From assembly GCA_028288745.1 (NCBI GenBank), contig JAQGHX010000015.1, positions 1-36,645 of the forward strand: a stretch of DNA of 36,645 nucleotides, written 5' to 3'. The position numbers and the translations under genes are program-made. Source of the DNA: Roseomonas sp. Its GTDB lineage: Bacteria > Pseudomonadota > Alphaproteobacteria > Acetobacterales > Acetobacteraceae. The notes under the pieces were generated by a model. The model saw nothing but the letters and a program-made list of their open reading frames with translations. It ran no database searches and was not told where the DNA came from. Position 1 is the first letter of the stretch. Every line of letters starts with the position of its first letter. Below, one piece after another: positions 17,501-24,644 of the stretch.

Positions 17501-18279
17501 CGGCGGTGATCGCGCTGATCCGCGACTGGTATGCCCGCATGATCACCATCGCCGATGGCGCCATCTGCATCTCCCGCGCCGTTGCGGATGAGTTGATTTC
17601 CTGGCTGGGCGAGGAACCGGGCCGGCGCGCGACCCCGTTGCCGGTGGGCTTCTTCCATCTCGGCGCGGATTTCCAGCCGGTGGCGGTGGCGGAGAGCGAT
17701 TCTCCCGCGGTGCGGGCCGCGCTCGACGCCGCGCGCCAGCGTCCGACCGTGGTGATGACCGGCACGGTCGAGCCCCGCAAAGGCTACCCCCAGGCCCTGG
17801 CGGCCTTCGAGGCCCTGTGGCGCGACGGGCAGGATGCCGGCCTGACCATCGTCGGCAAGCAGGGCTGGCAGATGGAGGCCTTCGCCGACCGGCTGCGTGC
17901 CTCGCCCGAGCTGGGCGGCCGGCTGCACTGGCTCTCGGGCTGCGGCGATGCCGACCTGCGCAAGCTCTACCGGGCTGGGGCCGGGCTGCTGATGGCGTCC
18001 AGCCACGAGGGTTTCGGCCTGCCGATCATCGAGGCGGCGCAGGCCGGGCTGCCGGTCCTAGCGCGCGATCTGCCGGTGTTCCGCGAGGTGGCGGGCGAGC
18101 ACGCACGCTATTTCAGCGGCGATGACGGCGATGCCCTGGCGGCCGCGCTGCGTGGCTGGGTCGCTTCCGGCTTCACGCCCGCGCCGGATGGCATTGAGCC
18201 GCTGAGCTGGGATGACAGCTACCGGCAGCTCTGCGATGTCGTGATCGGGGAAGCGTGGTACCGCGTCTGGCGGCCCTGA
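14584..18279 (+). CDS. Large protein with three glycosyltransferase (GT-B, GT4-like) modules
   Basis: A 1231-aa cytosolic protein made of three consecutive GT-B glycosyltransferase units. Module 1 (about 1-405) begins RLVIDLQGAQGSSHTRGIGR and has the nucleotide-sugar EX7E motif at E315 and E323 (HEGFGLPVAE). Module 2 (about 420-820) begins LAFVSPLPPQASGIADYSRE. Its equivalent motif keeps E712 but has Ala at the second Glu position, so it may be inactive or unusual. Module 3 (about 849-1231) begins RLLVDMSELARRDGGSGIQR and has EX7E at E1142 and E1150. Such chains usually build one repeat of a surface polysaccharide, each module adding a sugar. No polymerase, flippase or ABC exporter for a glycan lies beside it, so assembly genes must be elsewhere. 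It is cotranscribed with the FkbM methyltransferase gene. Confidence 0.92.
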   Translation: MRLVIDLQGAQGSSHTRGIGRYSRELAMAMVREPRGHEVVIALNGAFAETAEELTASFGAVLPRGQIRAWQSPKGTAATLETPLRGFAETLRAQFLASLRPDLVQVSSMFEGLGDDVVSLLPPDLERLPVVATCYDLIPLIRHQEYFGAPGPASQAARWYYRCVQEMSLCEGLLAISESSRGEAIRHLPYAPERVFNVQAGISDSFRPANLTSEARAALLERYGLRESFILFLGAGDIRKNEAGLIAAYARLPQALRDSHQLLIVGKMDQANLRRTAAQLQVPVENFVIVPFVRENDLNALYSTCALFVFPSVHEGFGLPVAEAMACGAPTIASNTTSLPEVIGRADATFDPADPDAIAARMRSVLENPAFRQELASYGPGQAARFTWKSSARRAWDALETIHARRQEREKPHPISVLQPRASLAFVSPLPPQASGIADYSRELLPSLARHYDITLVSEVATDDIRLAAFPSLSPADFLRQSGRFDRVLYQVGNSYFHRFQTEDLLPNRPGVVVLHDAFLSDYMNWLCCEQGDPDAFRAVLLRSHGYPALRYHAEHGLAATLAHYPCCLPVLRGSVGIIQHSRHGVDVLRQHFGEAATRDIAVIPLLRAQRVLPDRATARAALGLDAGTFVACSFGSITPLKCPALLTRAWRRSGLEGRMVFAGDVDPVLRQGLEDTDAGIHFTGRLSREEYDTWLAAADLVVQWRSGSRGESSAAVADALMAGLPVVVNRHGSAAELPEGLALVLPDEAGPEELAEAMRALHDEPERRRALADAARAYVLRQLAPETIAQRYHEAIEQAYASHRAPVMAQRLEARVLAAAAAPGGMLAASQAVARSFPQPWLAGGHPRLLVDMSELARRDGGSGIQRVVREIGRRGWETPPEGYRGEAVRAHAGRLRQTHAVPLRVLGHAALPLPETPVDAGPGDILLCADVNAELTPQEFQDLRRLRLQGMRIVLVVYDLLPMRQPELFPAAVIALIRDWYARMITIADGAICISRAVADELISWLGEEPGRRATPLPVGFFHLGADFQPVAVAESDSPAVRAALDAARQRPTVVMTGTVEPRKGYPQALAAFEALWRDGQDAGLTIVGKQGWQMEAFADRLRASPELGGRLHWLSGCGDADLRKLYRAGAGLLMASSHEGFGLPIIEAAQAGLPVLARDLPVFREVAGEHARYFSGDDGDALAAALRGWVASGFTPAPDGIEPLSWDDSYRQLCDVVIGEAWYRVWRP

Positions 18280-18338
18280 TCGTGGCCGGGCGCCTATGCC
18301 GGGCTGAGGCCCTTCACGGGGCCGGGCGGGCTTCCGGC

Positions 18339-18369
18339 GTCCCGGCCATGCCCTCCGGCGGGCCGGGAC
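18339..18369. terminator. Hairpin between the glycosyltransferase gene and the convergent TauE/SafE gene
   Basis: GTCCCGGCC (18339-18347) pairs perfectly with GGCCGGGAC (18361-18369) around a 13-base loop, between two convergent stop codons. No T-run is present. Confidence 0.4.
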
Positions 18370-18388
18370 ACCGGGGCGCCGGGCGCCT

Positions 18389-19219
18389 TCAGGTCACCAG
18401 CGAATAGATCATCCGCACCGCCGTGATCGCCAGGAACACGGCGAAGGCGCGCTTCAGCACCAGCGGCGGGATGGTATGGGCCAGATGCACCCCCCAGGGG
18501 GTCGCGATGATGGAGCTGGGCACGATCAGCGCGAAGCCGATCAGGTTGACGTAGCCCAGCGAATAAGGCGGCAGGTCCGGCACGCCCCAGCCGCCATAGA
18601 TGAACCCGATGGTCGCCGGGATCGAGATGATCAGCCCGAAGACCGAGGCGGTGGCGACCGCCGAGCGGATGGGCGTGCCGAACATCGACAGGATCGGCAC
18701 GCCCACCGTGCCGCCGCCGATGCCCATCATGGCCGAGATCGCGCCGATGAACCCGCCGATACCCCAGAGGCCCGGCCCGCGCGGCGTCGTGTCGCGGATT
18801 TTGAAGTCCACGCCGGTGAAGCCCATGTTCAGCGCCACCAGCAGCGCGATGATGGCGAAGACGGCCGAGAGCGCCTCGCCTTTCAGCCAGATGGCCGCCA
18901 CGGTGCCCAGCGCCACGCCCAGGATCATCGAGGGCCAGATGGCGCGCAGCAGGGCGCTGTCGATCGCGCCCCGCGCATAGTGCTTGCGGGCCGAGACGAT
19001 GGAGGTCGGGATGATGGTCGCGAGGCTGGTGCCCACCGCCAGCTTCATCTGCACCGCCTCGGGGATGCCGAACAACGGCAGCACGTTGAACAGCACCGGC
19101 ACGATCACGATGCCGCCGCCGACCCCCAGCAACCCCGCCAGCGTGCCGGAGACGATACCCGTCAGCGCCATCGCGACGGCGAGTGCCGCGAGCCAGACGG
19201 GGTCGGAAAGATGTTGCAT
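18389..19219 (-). CDS. TauE/SafE family membrane permease (first copy)
   Basis: Inner-membrane protein of 276 aa with about eight hydrophobic segments. It carries the family glycine-rich repeats GTLAGLLGVGGGIVIVPVL in the first half and GAISAMMGIGGGTVGVPIL in the second. These mark the two inverted halves of the DUF81/TauE family. Members export sulfite, sulfoacetate or related organosulfur anions; for this copy the substrate is unknown. ATG 19219 has AAGGG 9 bases upstream. It is divergent from a second, dissimilar TauE/SafE gene only 32 bases away, so the two may share a control region. Confidence 0.9.
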   Translation of the reverse strand: MQHLSDPVWLAALAVAMALTGIVSGTLAGLLGVGGGIVIVPVLFNVLPLFGIPEAVQMKLAVGTSLATIIPTSIVSARKHYARGAIDSALLRAIWPSMILGVALGTVAAIWLKGEALSAVFAIIALLVALNMGFTGVDFKIRDTTPRGPGLWGIGGFIGAISAMMGIGGGTVGVPILSMFGTPIRSAVATASVFGLIISIPATIGFIYGGWGVPDLPPYSLGYVNLIGFALIVPSSIIATPWGVHLAHTIPPLVLKRAFAVFLAITAVRMIYSLVT

Positions 19220-19251
19220 CGTGTTAGGCCCTTGGCGGGAGTGGAGCAGAG

Positions 19252-20055
19252 GTGCAGCATCGTCACTACACGCAGCCTCCGGTTCCGCAAACGCCCGTGC
19301 CCTTCATCACCGATCCCTGGTTCTACGTCCTCGCCGTACCGGCGCTGCTCATCACAGGCATCAGCAAGGGCGGTTTCGCCTCGGGCGGCGGCAACCTGGC
19401 GGTGCCCGCCATGGCGCTGCTCGTCCCGGCGCCGCAGGCCGCCGCCATCACCCTGCCGGTGCTCTGCGCCATGGACCTCGCGGGGCTGCGCGCGTGGTGG
19501 GGGCGCTGGAGCGGGCGGGAGATGCGGGCCATCCTGCCGGGCGGGCTGGCGGGCATCCTGCTGGGCGCCTTCGCCTTCGGGCTGATGGGCGACCGCGGCA
19601 TCAAGCTGATGGTGGGGCTGATCTCCCTCATCTTCATCGCGCGCGGGCTGTGGGTGGCACGGCACGGGCCGCCTGAGCCCGACAGCCCCAACCGGCTGAA
19701 AGGCGGCTTCTGGGGCGCCGTCTCGGGCTTCACCAGCACGCTGGCCCATGCGGGCGGGCCGCCGCTGGCGCTGTATCTCTACCCGCTGCGCCTGCCGCGC
19801 GCGCAGCTGACCGCCACCACCGTGGTGTTCTTCGGGGTAATGAACTACGTCAAGCTGGTCCCCTACGCGGCGCTGGGGCAACTGACCGCATCCAACCTGC
19901 TCACCAGCCTGGTGCTGCTGCCGCTGGCGCCCATCGGCGTGCGGCTGGGCATCTGGCTACAGGGGCATATCAGCGACAAGGTGTTTTACCGGGTGATCTA
20001 CGTCCTGCTGGGTACCACCGGCCTGAAACTGGTGGCCGAGGGAATCGGGCTGTGA
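19252..20055 (+). CDS. TauE/SafE family membrane permease (second copy)
   Basis: Membrane protein of 267 aa, distant from the first copy, with the subfamily motif LLITGISKGGFASGGGNLAVP in place of the LLGVGGG type. About eight hydrophobic segments are visible; the second glycine-rich element is FTSTLAHAGGPPLALYLYPL. The GTG at 19252 has GGAG five to six bases upstream. A GTG at 19299 fits typical homologue starts (FITDPWFYVLAVP) better and would leave a larger 79-base divergent promoter region, so the first 15 residues are uncertain. Its TGA overlaps the GTG of the racemase gene (GTGA), which implies coupled translation and a shared pathway. The exported anion is unknown. Confidence 0.88.
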   Translation: MQHRHYTQPPVPQTPVPFITDPWFYVLAVPALLITGISKGGFASGGGNLAVPAMALLVPAPQAAAITLPVLCAMDLAGLRAWWGRWSGREMRAILPGGLAGILLGAFAFGLMGDRGIKLMVGLISLIFIARGLWVARHGPPEPDSPNRLKGGFWGAVSGFTSTLAHAGGPPLALYLYPLRLPRAQLTATTVVFFGVMNYVKLVPYAALGQLTASNLLTSLVLLPLAPIGVRLGIWLQGHISDKVFYRVIYVLLGTTGLKLVAEGIGL

Positions 20056-20756
20056 GCGGCGCCTTCCTCGGCGTGCTGGGCGGCATGGGGCCGCTGGCCA
20101 GCGCGCAGTTCATGCTGCGCCTGACGCTGCTGACCCCGGCCCAGCGGGACCAGGACCACATTCCCGCCATCCTGTGGTCCGACCCCCGCGTGCCGGACCG
20201 CACGGCGGCGCGCCTCGGCGGTGGCGAGGACCCGCTGCCCTGGCTGGCGCGCGGCGTGGCCGGGCTGGAGGCGGCGGGGGCCGGCGCCATCGCCATTCCC
20301 TGCAATACCGCCCATGGCTGGTACGATGAACTGCGCGCCACCACGCGCCTGCCCATCCTGCATATCGTGGAGGCCGCGGCGCAGGACCTCGCCCGCCAGG
20401 GCATCACGCGCGGGCGCATCGGCGTGATGGGCACGGCCGCCACCCTGGCCATGCGGCTCTACCAGCCCTGGCTGGAGGGGCTGGGCTACGAGGTGATCGT
20501 GCCGGACGCCGCCGAGATGGAGGCCCTCGTCACCCCCGGCATCGCGCTGGTGAAGGCCAACCGGGTGGAGAGCGCCTACGCGCCGCTGGCCGAGGCCGCC
20601 GCCAACCTGCGCGCGCGCGGCGCCGCCGCCGTGGTGCTGGGCTGCACGGAAATCCCGCTCGGCATCCTCGCCGGGCCGCATGCCGAGATCGGGCTGCCGC
20701 TGGTGGACACGATCGACGCCCTGGCGCTGGCCGCCATCCGCTGGGCCAGGGGGTAG
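20052..20756 (+). CDS. Aspartate/glutamate racemase family protein
   Basis: A 234-aa member of the cofactor-independent Asp/Glu/hydantoin racemase fold. The two catalytic cysteines expected in this family are visible in IPCNTAHGW (first half) and LGCTEIPLG (second half), and the start GVLGGMGPLAS is typical. Enzymes of this fold interconvert L- and D-aspartate or other amino acids, and some act as isomerases. It starts at GTG 20052, overlapping the upstream permease stop by 4 bases, and is followed after 4 bases by the probable LysR start. The three genes look like one operon. The substrate cannot be decided from sequence. Confidence 0.9.
   Translation: MSGAFLGVLGGMGPLASAQFMLRLTLLTPAQRDQDHIPAILWSDPRVPDRTAARLGGGEDPLPWLARGVAGLEAAGAGAIAIPCNTAHGWYDELRATTRLPILHIVEAAAQDLARQGITRGRIGVMGTAATLAMRLYQPWLEGLGYEVIVPDAAEMEALVTPGIALVKANRVESAYAPLAEAAANLRARGAAAVVLGCTEIPLGILAGPHAEIGLPLVDTIDALALAAIRWARG
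20748..20753 (+). promoter_or_regulatory. Ribosome-binding site supporting a CTG start for the LysR gene
   Basis: AGGGGG lies at the very end of the racemase gene, 7 bases before CTG 20761. The only in-frame ATG (20680) is 81 bases upstream inside the racemase gene. Confidence 0.4.
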
Positions 20757-20760
20757 CGCC

Positions 20761-21612
20761 CTGCGCGCGCCGGACCTCGACCTCGACCTGCTGCGCTGCT
20801 TCGTGCAGGTGGCGGAACGGGGCGGGTTCACCCATGGCGGCGTGGCGCTGGGGCTGACGCAATCGGCCGTCAGCCTGAAGGTGAAGCGGCTGGAGGACCT
20901 CGTCGGCAAGCGGGTGTTCGACCGCACCAGCCGCAGCATCGCCCTGACGCGGGAGGGCGAGACGCTGCTGGCTTATGCCCGGCGCATGCTGGCGCTGAAT
21001 GACGAGGCCGTGCGCCGGCTGGTGGCGCCCGCCATCGCGGGGCGGCTGCGCCTGGGCGTGGCGGACCATTTCGTGCCGCGCAACCTGGCCCCCCTGCTGG
21101 CCCGCTTCGCCCGCGACTACCCCGAGGTCAGGCTGGAAGTGGAAGTCGGCCGCAGCCACGAGTTACGCGCGGCGCAGGAACGCGGCGAGCTGGACCTGGT
21201 GCTGGGCAAGCGCCGCGACGGCGAGACCGCGGGCAGCGCCATCTGGACCGAGCCCATCGTCTGGGTCGCGGCCCCCGGCTGGACGGCGCCCGAAGGCCGC
21301 CCCCTGCCGGTGGCGATGCTGCCCCAGGGCTGCATGTTCCGCGACCGCGCGCTGGCGGCGCTGGCACGGGCGGGGCTGGGCTTCGAGGTGGTCTATACCT
21401 CGGCCAGCCTGCTGGGGGTGGCGGCGGCGGCGCAGGCGGGTTTCGCGGTCACGGTGCTCGGCCGCTCCGGCCTGCCGCCGGGGCTGCGGGAACAGCCCGG
21501 GCTGCCCGCGCTGGGCGTGGCCGAGATGGCGGTGTTCGGCGACGCCGCCGGGCGCACACAACTCGTCGCGCCCCTGGTCCTGCTCATCCGCGACAGCCTG
21601 GAAGCCGGCTGA
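20761..21612 (+). CDS. LysR-family transcriptional regulator
   Basis: A 283-aa DNA-binding regulator. The winged helix-turn-helix occupies about residues 1-60 (DLDLDLLRCFVQVAERGGFT through TQSAVSLKVKRLEDLVG to the wing RSIALTREGE). An effector-binding domain of the periplasmic-protein type follows from about residue 90. LysR proteins usually begin 4-8 residues before the DLxLLRxF block. No ATG, GTG or TTG occurs there; a CTG at 20761 with an AGGGGG site fits. The alternative ATG 20680 would add 27 unrelated residues and overlap the racemase gene. It may control the permease-racemase operon it ends, the MFS gene downstream, or both. A pair of small hairpins (21624-21638 and 21640-21652) follows the stop. 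Confidence 0.9.
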   Translation: MRAPDLDLDLLRCFVQVAERGGFTHGGVALGLTQSAVSLKVKRLEDLVGKRVFDRTSRSIALTREGETLLAYARRMLALNDEAVRRLVAPAIAGRLRLGVADHFVPRNLAPLLARFARDYPEVRLEVEVGRSHELRAAQERGELDLVLGKRRDGETAGSAIWTEPIVWVAAPGWTAPEGRPLPVAMLPQGCMFRDRALAALARAGLGFEVVYTSASLLGVAAAAQAGFAVTVLGRSGLPPGLREQPGLPALGVAEMAVFGDAAGRTQLVAPLVLLIRDSLEAG

Positions 21613-21725
21613 GGGGTGGGATGATCCGCAAGGCGGATGGCGGGCCTCCCGCAACGCTCCCGTTTGACAGGTCCTGGGGCCGGGAGCAGCCTGGGCAGCG
21701 ATAATCCTGGCAAGGAAACGCCCCG

Positions 21726-22952
21726 ATGCCACCCACGGGCACCACGCACGCCCCGCACGACGATGCCCCCGACCGTGACTGGCCCATCATGGGGCTGATC
21801 GGCACCGGGCATTTCCTCTCCCATTTCTACATGCTCTGCCTCGCCCCGCTCTTCCCGATCTGGAAGGAGGAGTTCGGCGTCTCCTACACAGCGCTCGGCT
21901 TCTCGGTGGCGCTGATGAGCACGGTGACGGCAGTGCTGCAGACGCCGGTGGGCTTCCTGGTGGACCGGCACGGGGCGCGGCCCTACCTGGTCGGCGGCAC
22001 GCTGATCATGGCGCTGTCGATCTCCGCCATGGCCTTCGCGTCGGGCTACTGGGCCATCCTGCTGCTGGCCCTGGTCTCGGGCGTGGGCAACAGCGTCATC
22101 CACCCGGCGGATTACGCCATCCTCGCCGGCAGCATCAACAAGTCCCGCATGGGCCGCGCCTTCGCGATGCATACCCTGACCGGCAATCTGGGCTTCGCCG
22201 CCGCGCCGCCGGCCATGGCCGCCCTGGCCCTGCTGGTCGGCTGGCGGGAGGCCCTGCTGATCTTCGGCCTGCTGGGCGTGCCGGTGGTCGGCGCCATCCT
22301 GTGGCAGAGCCGTATCCTGACCGACCAGGCCAAGCCGCGCGCCAGCCACACGCCCAGCGGCGCCAGCGTGCTGCTCACCCGGCCGATGCTGCTGTTCTTC
22401 GCCTTCTTCCTGCTGTCCTCCATGGCCAGTTCCGGCATGCAGGCCTTCGTCATCCCGGTCATGAACCAGCTCTGGGGCCTGCCGCTGGCGGTGGGGTCGA
22501 TGGTGCTGACGGGCTATTTCGTCGGCAATATCCTGGGCGTGCTGGTGGGCGGCTGGTTCGCCGACCGTTCCACCCGCTACGGCGCCTTCGTCGTCGGCCT
22601 GACGCTGGCGGCGATTGCTCTGATCCTGGCGCTTGGCATGGTGCCGATGCCGGGGGTGGCCGCCATCGCGGTCGCGCTGCTGGCGGGTGTCGCGCTCGGA
22701 GCCAGCCGCACGCCGCGCGACGTGATGGTGAAGGACGCCGCGCCACCGGGGCAGATCGGCAAGGTGTTCGGCTTCATCTCCTCCGGCCTGCCGCTGGGCG
22801 GCGCGCTGACACCGGCGGTGGGCATGCTGCTGGATGCCGGAATGCCGCATCTGGTGCTGCCGCTGGTGGCGGGGCTGCTGGCGCTCTCGCTGCTCTGCAT
22901 GGGCAGCGCGCGGGGCAGCGCCGCCCGCGTGGCCCCGGTGGCGGCGGAATAG
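21726..22952 (+). CDS. Major facilitator superfamily transporter
   Basis: Inner-membrane carrier of 408 aa with about twelve hydrophobic segments. The motif-A-like loop after helix 2 reads GFLVDRHGARPYLVGG, and an equivalent GGWFADRSTRYG lies in the second half, as expected for the two six-helix bundles. The N-terminal FLSHFYMLCLAPLFPIWKEE resembles the fosmidomycin-resistance-like/NarK-side subgroup, but the substrate is unknown. AAGGA lies about 10 bases before ATG 21726. It sits between a LysR gene and a convergent amino-acid/amide block, so it might export or import a related compound. A perfect hairpin follows its stop. Confidence 0.9.
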   Translation: MPPTGTTHAPHDDAPDRDWPIMGLIGTGHFLSHFYMLCLAPLFPIWKEEFGVSYTALGFSVALMSTVTAVLQTPVGFLVDRHGARPYLVGGTLIMALSISAMAFASGYWAILLLALVSGVGNSVIHPADYAILAGSINKSRMGRAFAMHTLTGNLGFAAAPPAMAALALLVGWREALLIFGLLGVPVVGAILWQSRILTDQAKPRASHTPSGASVLLTRPMLLFFAFFLLSSMASSGMQAFVIPVMNQLWGLPLAVGSMVLTGYFVGNILGVLVGGWFADRSTRYGAFVVGLTLAAIALILALGMVPMPGVAAIAVALLAGVALGASRTPRDVMVKDAAPPGQIGKVFGFISSGLPLGGALTPAVGMLLDAGMPHLVLPLVAGLLALSLLCMGSARGSAARVAPVAAE

Positions 22953-22970
22953 GGCGGGAGCATCCCGCCC
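22952..22970 (+). terminator. Hairpin directly after the MFS gene
   Basis: GGGCGGGA (22952-22959) pairs perfectly with TCCCGCCC (22963-22970) around a 3-base loop and starts within the stop codon. No T-run follows. Confidence 0.5.
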
Positions 22971-22999
22971 CATCACGGGGGCTGACGGCGCGCGGCCCG

Positions 23000-23121
23000 C
23001 TACCAGCCGTTCACCCGGCCCCAGACCGGCACGACCTCGCGGCCGCCATCCACGCCTGGCGCGCGCAGGATGCCGTGGCCAGCACCAGGAACGGGGTGGG
23101 CAGGTCGTCCGGTGTGGTCAT
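23000..23121 (-). pseudogene. Remnant of a third cistron, probably a D-threonine aldolase/alanine-racemase-like PLP enzyme
   Basis: The ATG at 23121 overlaps the TGA of the M81 peptidase gene (ATGA), the usual signature of a coupled downstream gene. It opens MTTPDDLPTPFLVL, which resembles the N-terminus of D-threonine aldolase/alanine-racemase-type PLP enzymes (they normally continue as LPTPFLVLD). The frame ends after only 36 codons (stop 23011-23013). A second frame of the same strand encodes GGREVVPVWGRVNGW and a TAG at 23000-23002. That stretch resembles the C-terminal end of such enzymes. The simplest reading is a full gene of about 1.1 kb reduced by internal deletion to its two ends. 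Identity is inferred from short stretches only; a chance tail is possible. Confidence 0.45.
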
Positions 23122-24644
23122 GCGGCGTTCCAGCGCGCCTCGGCATCCAGCGGCAGCACCGGGCGCGGCAGCTTCTTCCACTCGAAGCGGTCGAGCATGG
23201 GGGAGGTCAGGCCCGGCACATCGACCTCGACGATGCGGGTGGACGAGAAGAACTCATCGAAACCGCCGCGGAAATGCCCGCGCGACTTCACCACCACTAC
23301 CCGCGCGGCGGCGATATCCAGGCCCAGATGCTCCAGGAAGGCAGGGTCGGCGCATTGCGTGCGGTGGCTGACCACCACCACCACGATGCCGCCGATGCGC
23401 AGCGCGGCGGTGGTACCGAGGTCCATGGCCGTGCCCGCGAAAATGCCGCGCCGCCCGGTCAGCCGGCCATCCGAGATCGCCTGCACCACCGCCGGGGCCT
23501 CGAAGGGCTTGCTGAAGCCATTGGGGCCGCCCCGGTTGAAGCGGGCGGTGAAGCGGGCGCCGACGCCCAGATTCCGTGCCTCGGCGGCCAGGACAGGGTC
23601 GTTGATGATGCCGACGATCGCGTCCTGCACGCCCGCCTTGTGGAAGGCCTCCAGGATGTACATCGTGTTGCCGCGCCCGCCGCCGCCTGGATTATCCGCG
23701 ACATCGGCGAAGCAGAGCGGCACCTCGCTGGTCAGCGCGCGTTCGGTGGCTTCCCGCAGCGAGGTCAGCTTCGCCACGAAGCGACCGCGCCGTTCCCAGG
23801 CGGCCTTCGCCAGTTCATCCGCCAGCGCCTCGCAGGCCGTGGCGTCCGGGCCCGTCACGATGATGGCGAAGCCGTTGAACGGCGTGTCGCCATAGGCGAA
23901 GCCGCCCATGACGGAGACATTGGCGATCTTGCGCTGCCCCTGCGCCGTCGCCCGCGCCTGGCCGAGGTTGATCACCTCGGCGTAAGGGCCTTCCGAGGTC
24001 AGCATGCTGACGCTGGGCGCCACGATGGGCAGGCGGCGGAAGGCGCGGTGGAAGCGCTCGCCCGCCATCAGCCGGCGCAGCAGGGCCGCGGATTCCTCGC
24101 CGCGCTCGCGCATGTCCAGGTGCGGGTTGGTGCGGTAGCCCACGAAGGCGTCGCAATCCCGCACCATGCCGTCCGAGACATTGGCATGCAGATCGTAGCT
24201 GCAGACCAGCGGCACGCCCTCGCCCAGCGTTGCGCGCACCAGGGTCTGCAACGCGCCCTCGGGGTCGTCCAGCTCAGTGGTCAGGCCGGCGCCGTGCAGC
24301 ACGCAGTAGACGCCGTCCACCTGCCCGCGCAGCGCTTCCAGCCCCTGCCGCCAGGTGGCCATCATGGCGCCGAACACCGCCTGGTCGACCGGGCCGTTCG
24401 GCTCGGCCATGGCCAGCAGGACCGGGCGGGGCTGCCAGGGGCCGGCCCGGTCCATGGCGCGGACGAAGCCGGGCATCTCGGCCAGGGCGACCGGGGCGGG
24501 GCTGCGGGCATCGGCCAGGATGGCCTCGCCCTCCAGCCAGCAGCGGAAATCCGCCCGCTCCGTGACCGGGGCGAAGCGGTTGCACTCGATCGAGAAACCT
24601 AGCAGCGCGATGCGCGGCGAGGCCGGGAGCAGCGGGGCGGTCAC
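23118..24644 (-). CDS. M81 family metallopeptidase (MlrC/microcystinase C-like)
   Basis: A 508-aa zinc enzyme of the MlrC family. Visible family features include LHGAGLTTELDDPEG, the probable metal-ligand motif CSYDLHANVS (Asp-x-His), the YRTNPHLDM segment with another His, and the C-terminal-domain block FADVADNPGGGGRGNTMYIL. MlrC cleaves the linear tetrapeptide product of microcystin breakdown, but most members occur in operons for unknown amides or amino-acid derivatives. The start is GTG 24644, overlapping the stop of the PLP enzyme gene upstream by 4 bases. A remnant of a third gene overlaps its stop. Length is normal for the family and I see no lesion. Confidence 0.9.
   Translation of the reverse strand: MTAPLLPASPRIALLGFSIECNRFAPVTERADFRCWLEGEAILADARSPAPVALAEMPGFVRAMDRAGPWQPRPVLLAMAEPNGPVDQAVFGAMMATWRQGLEALRGQVDGVYCVLHGAGLTTELDDPEGALQTLVRATLGEGVPLVCSYDLHANVSDGMVRDCDAFVGYRTNPHLDMRERGEESAALLRRLMAGERFHRAFRRLPIVAPSVSMLTSEGPYAEVINLGQARATAQGQRKIANVSVMGGFAYGDTPFNGFAIIVTGPDATACEALADELAKAAWERRGRFVAKLTSLREATERALTSEVPLCFADVADNPGGGGRGNTMYILEAFHKAGVQDAIVGIINDPVLAAEARNLGVGARFTARFNRGGPNGFSKPFEAPAVVQAISDGRLTGRRGIFAGTAMDLGTTAALRIGGIVVVVVSHRTQCADPAFLEHLGLDIAAARVVVVKSRGHFRGGFDEFFSSTRIVEVDVPGLTSPMLDRFEWKKLPRPVLPLDAEARWNAA

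Noticed and set aside
21664-21705. TTGACA (21664) and GATAAT (21700) upstream of the MFS gene
   Set aside because: The spacing is 30 bases, incompatible with a normal sigma-70 promoter; neither box has a partner at 16-18 bases.
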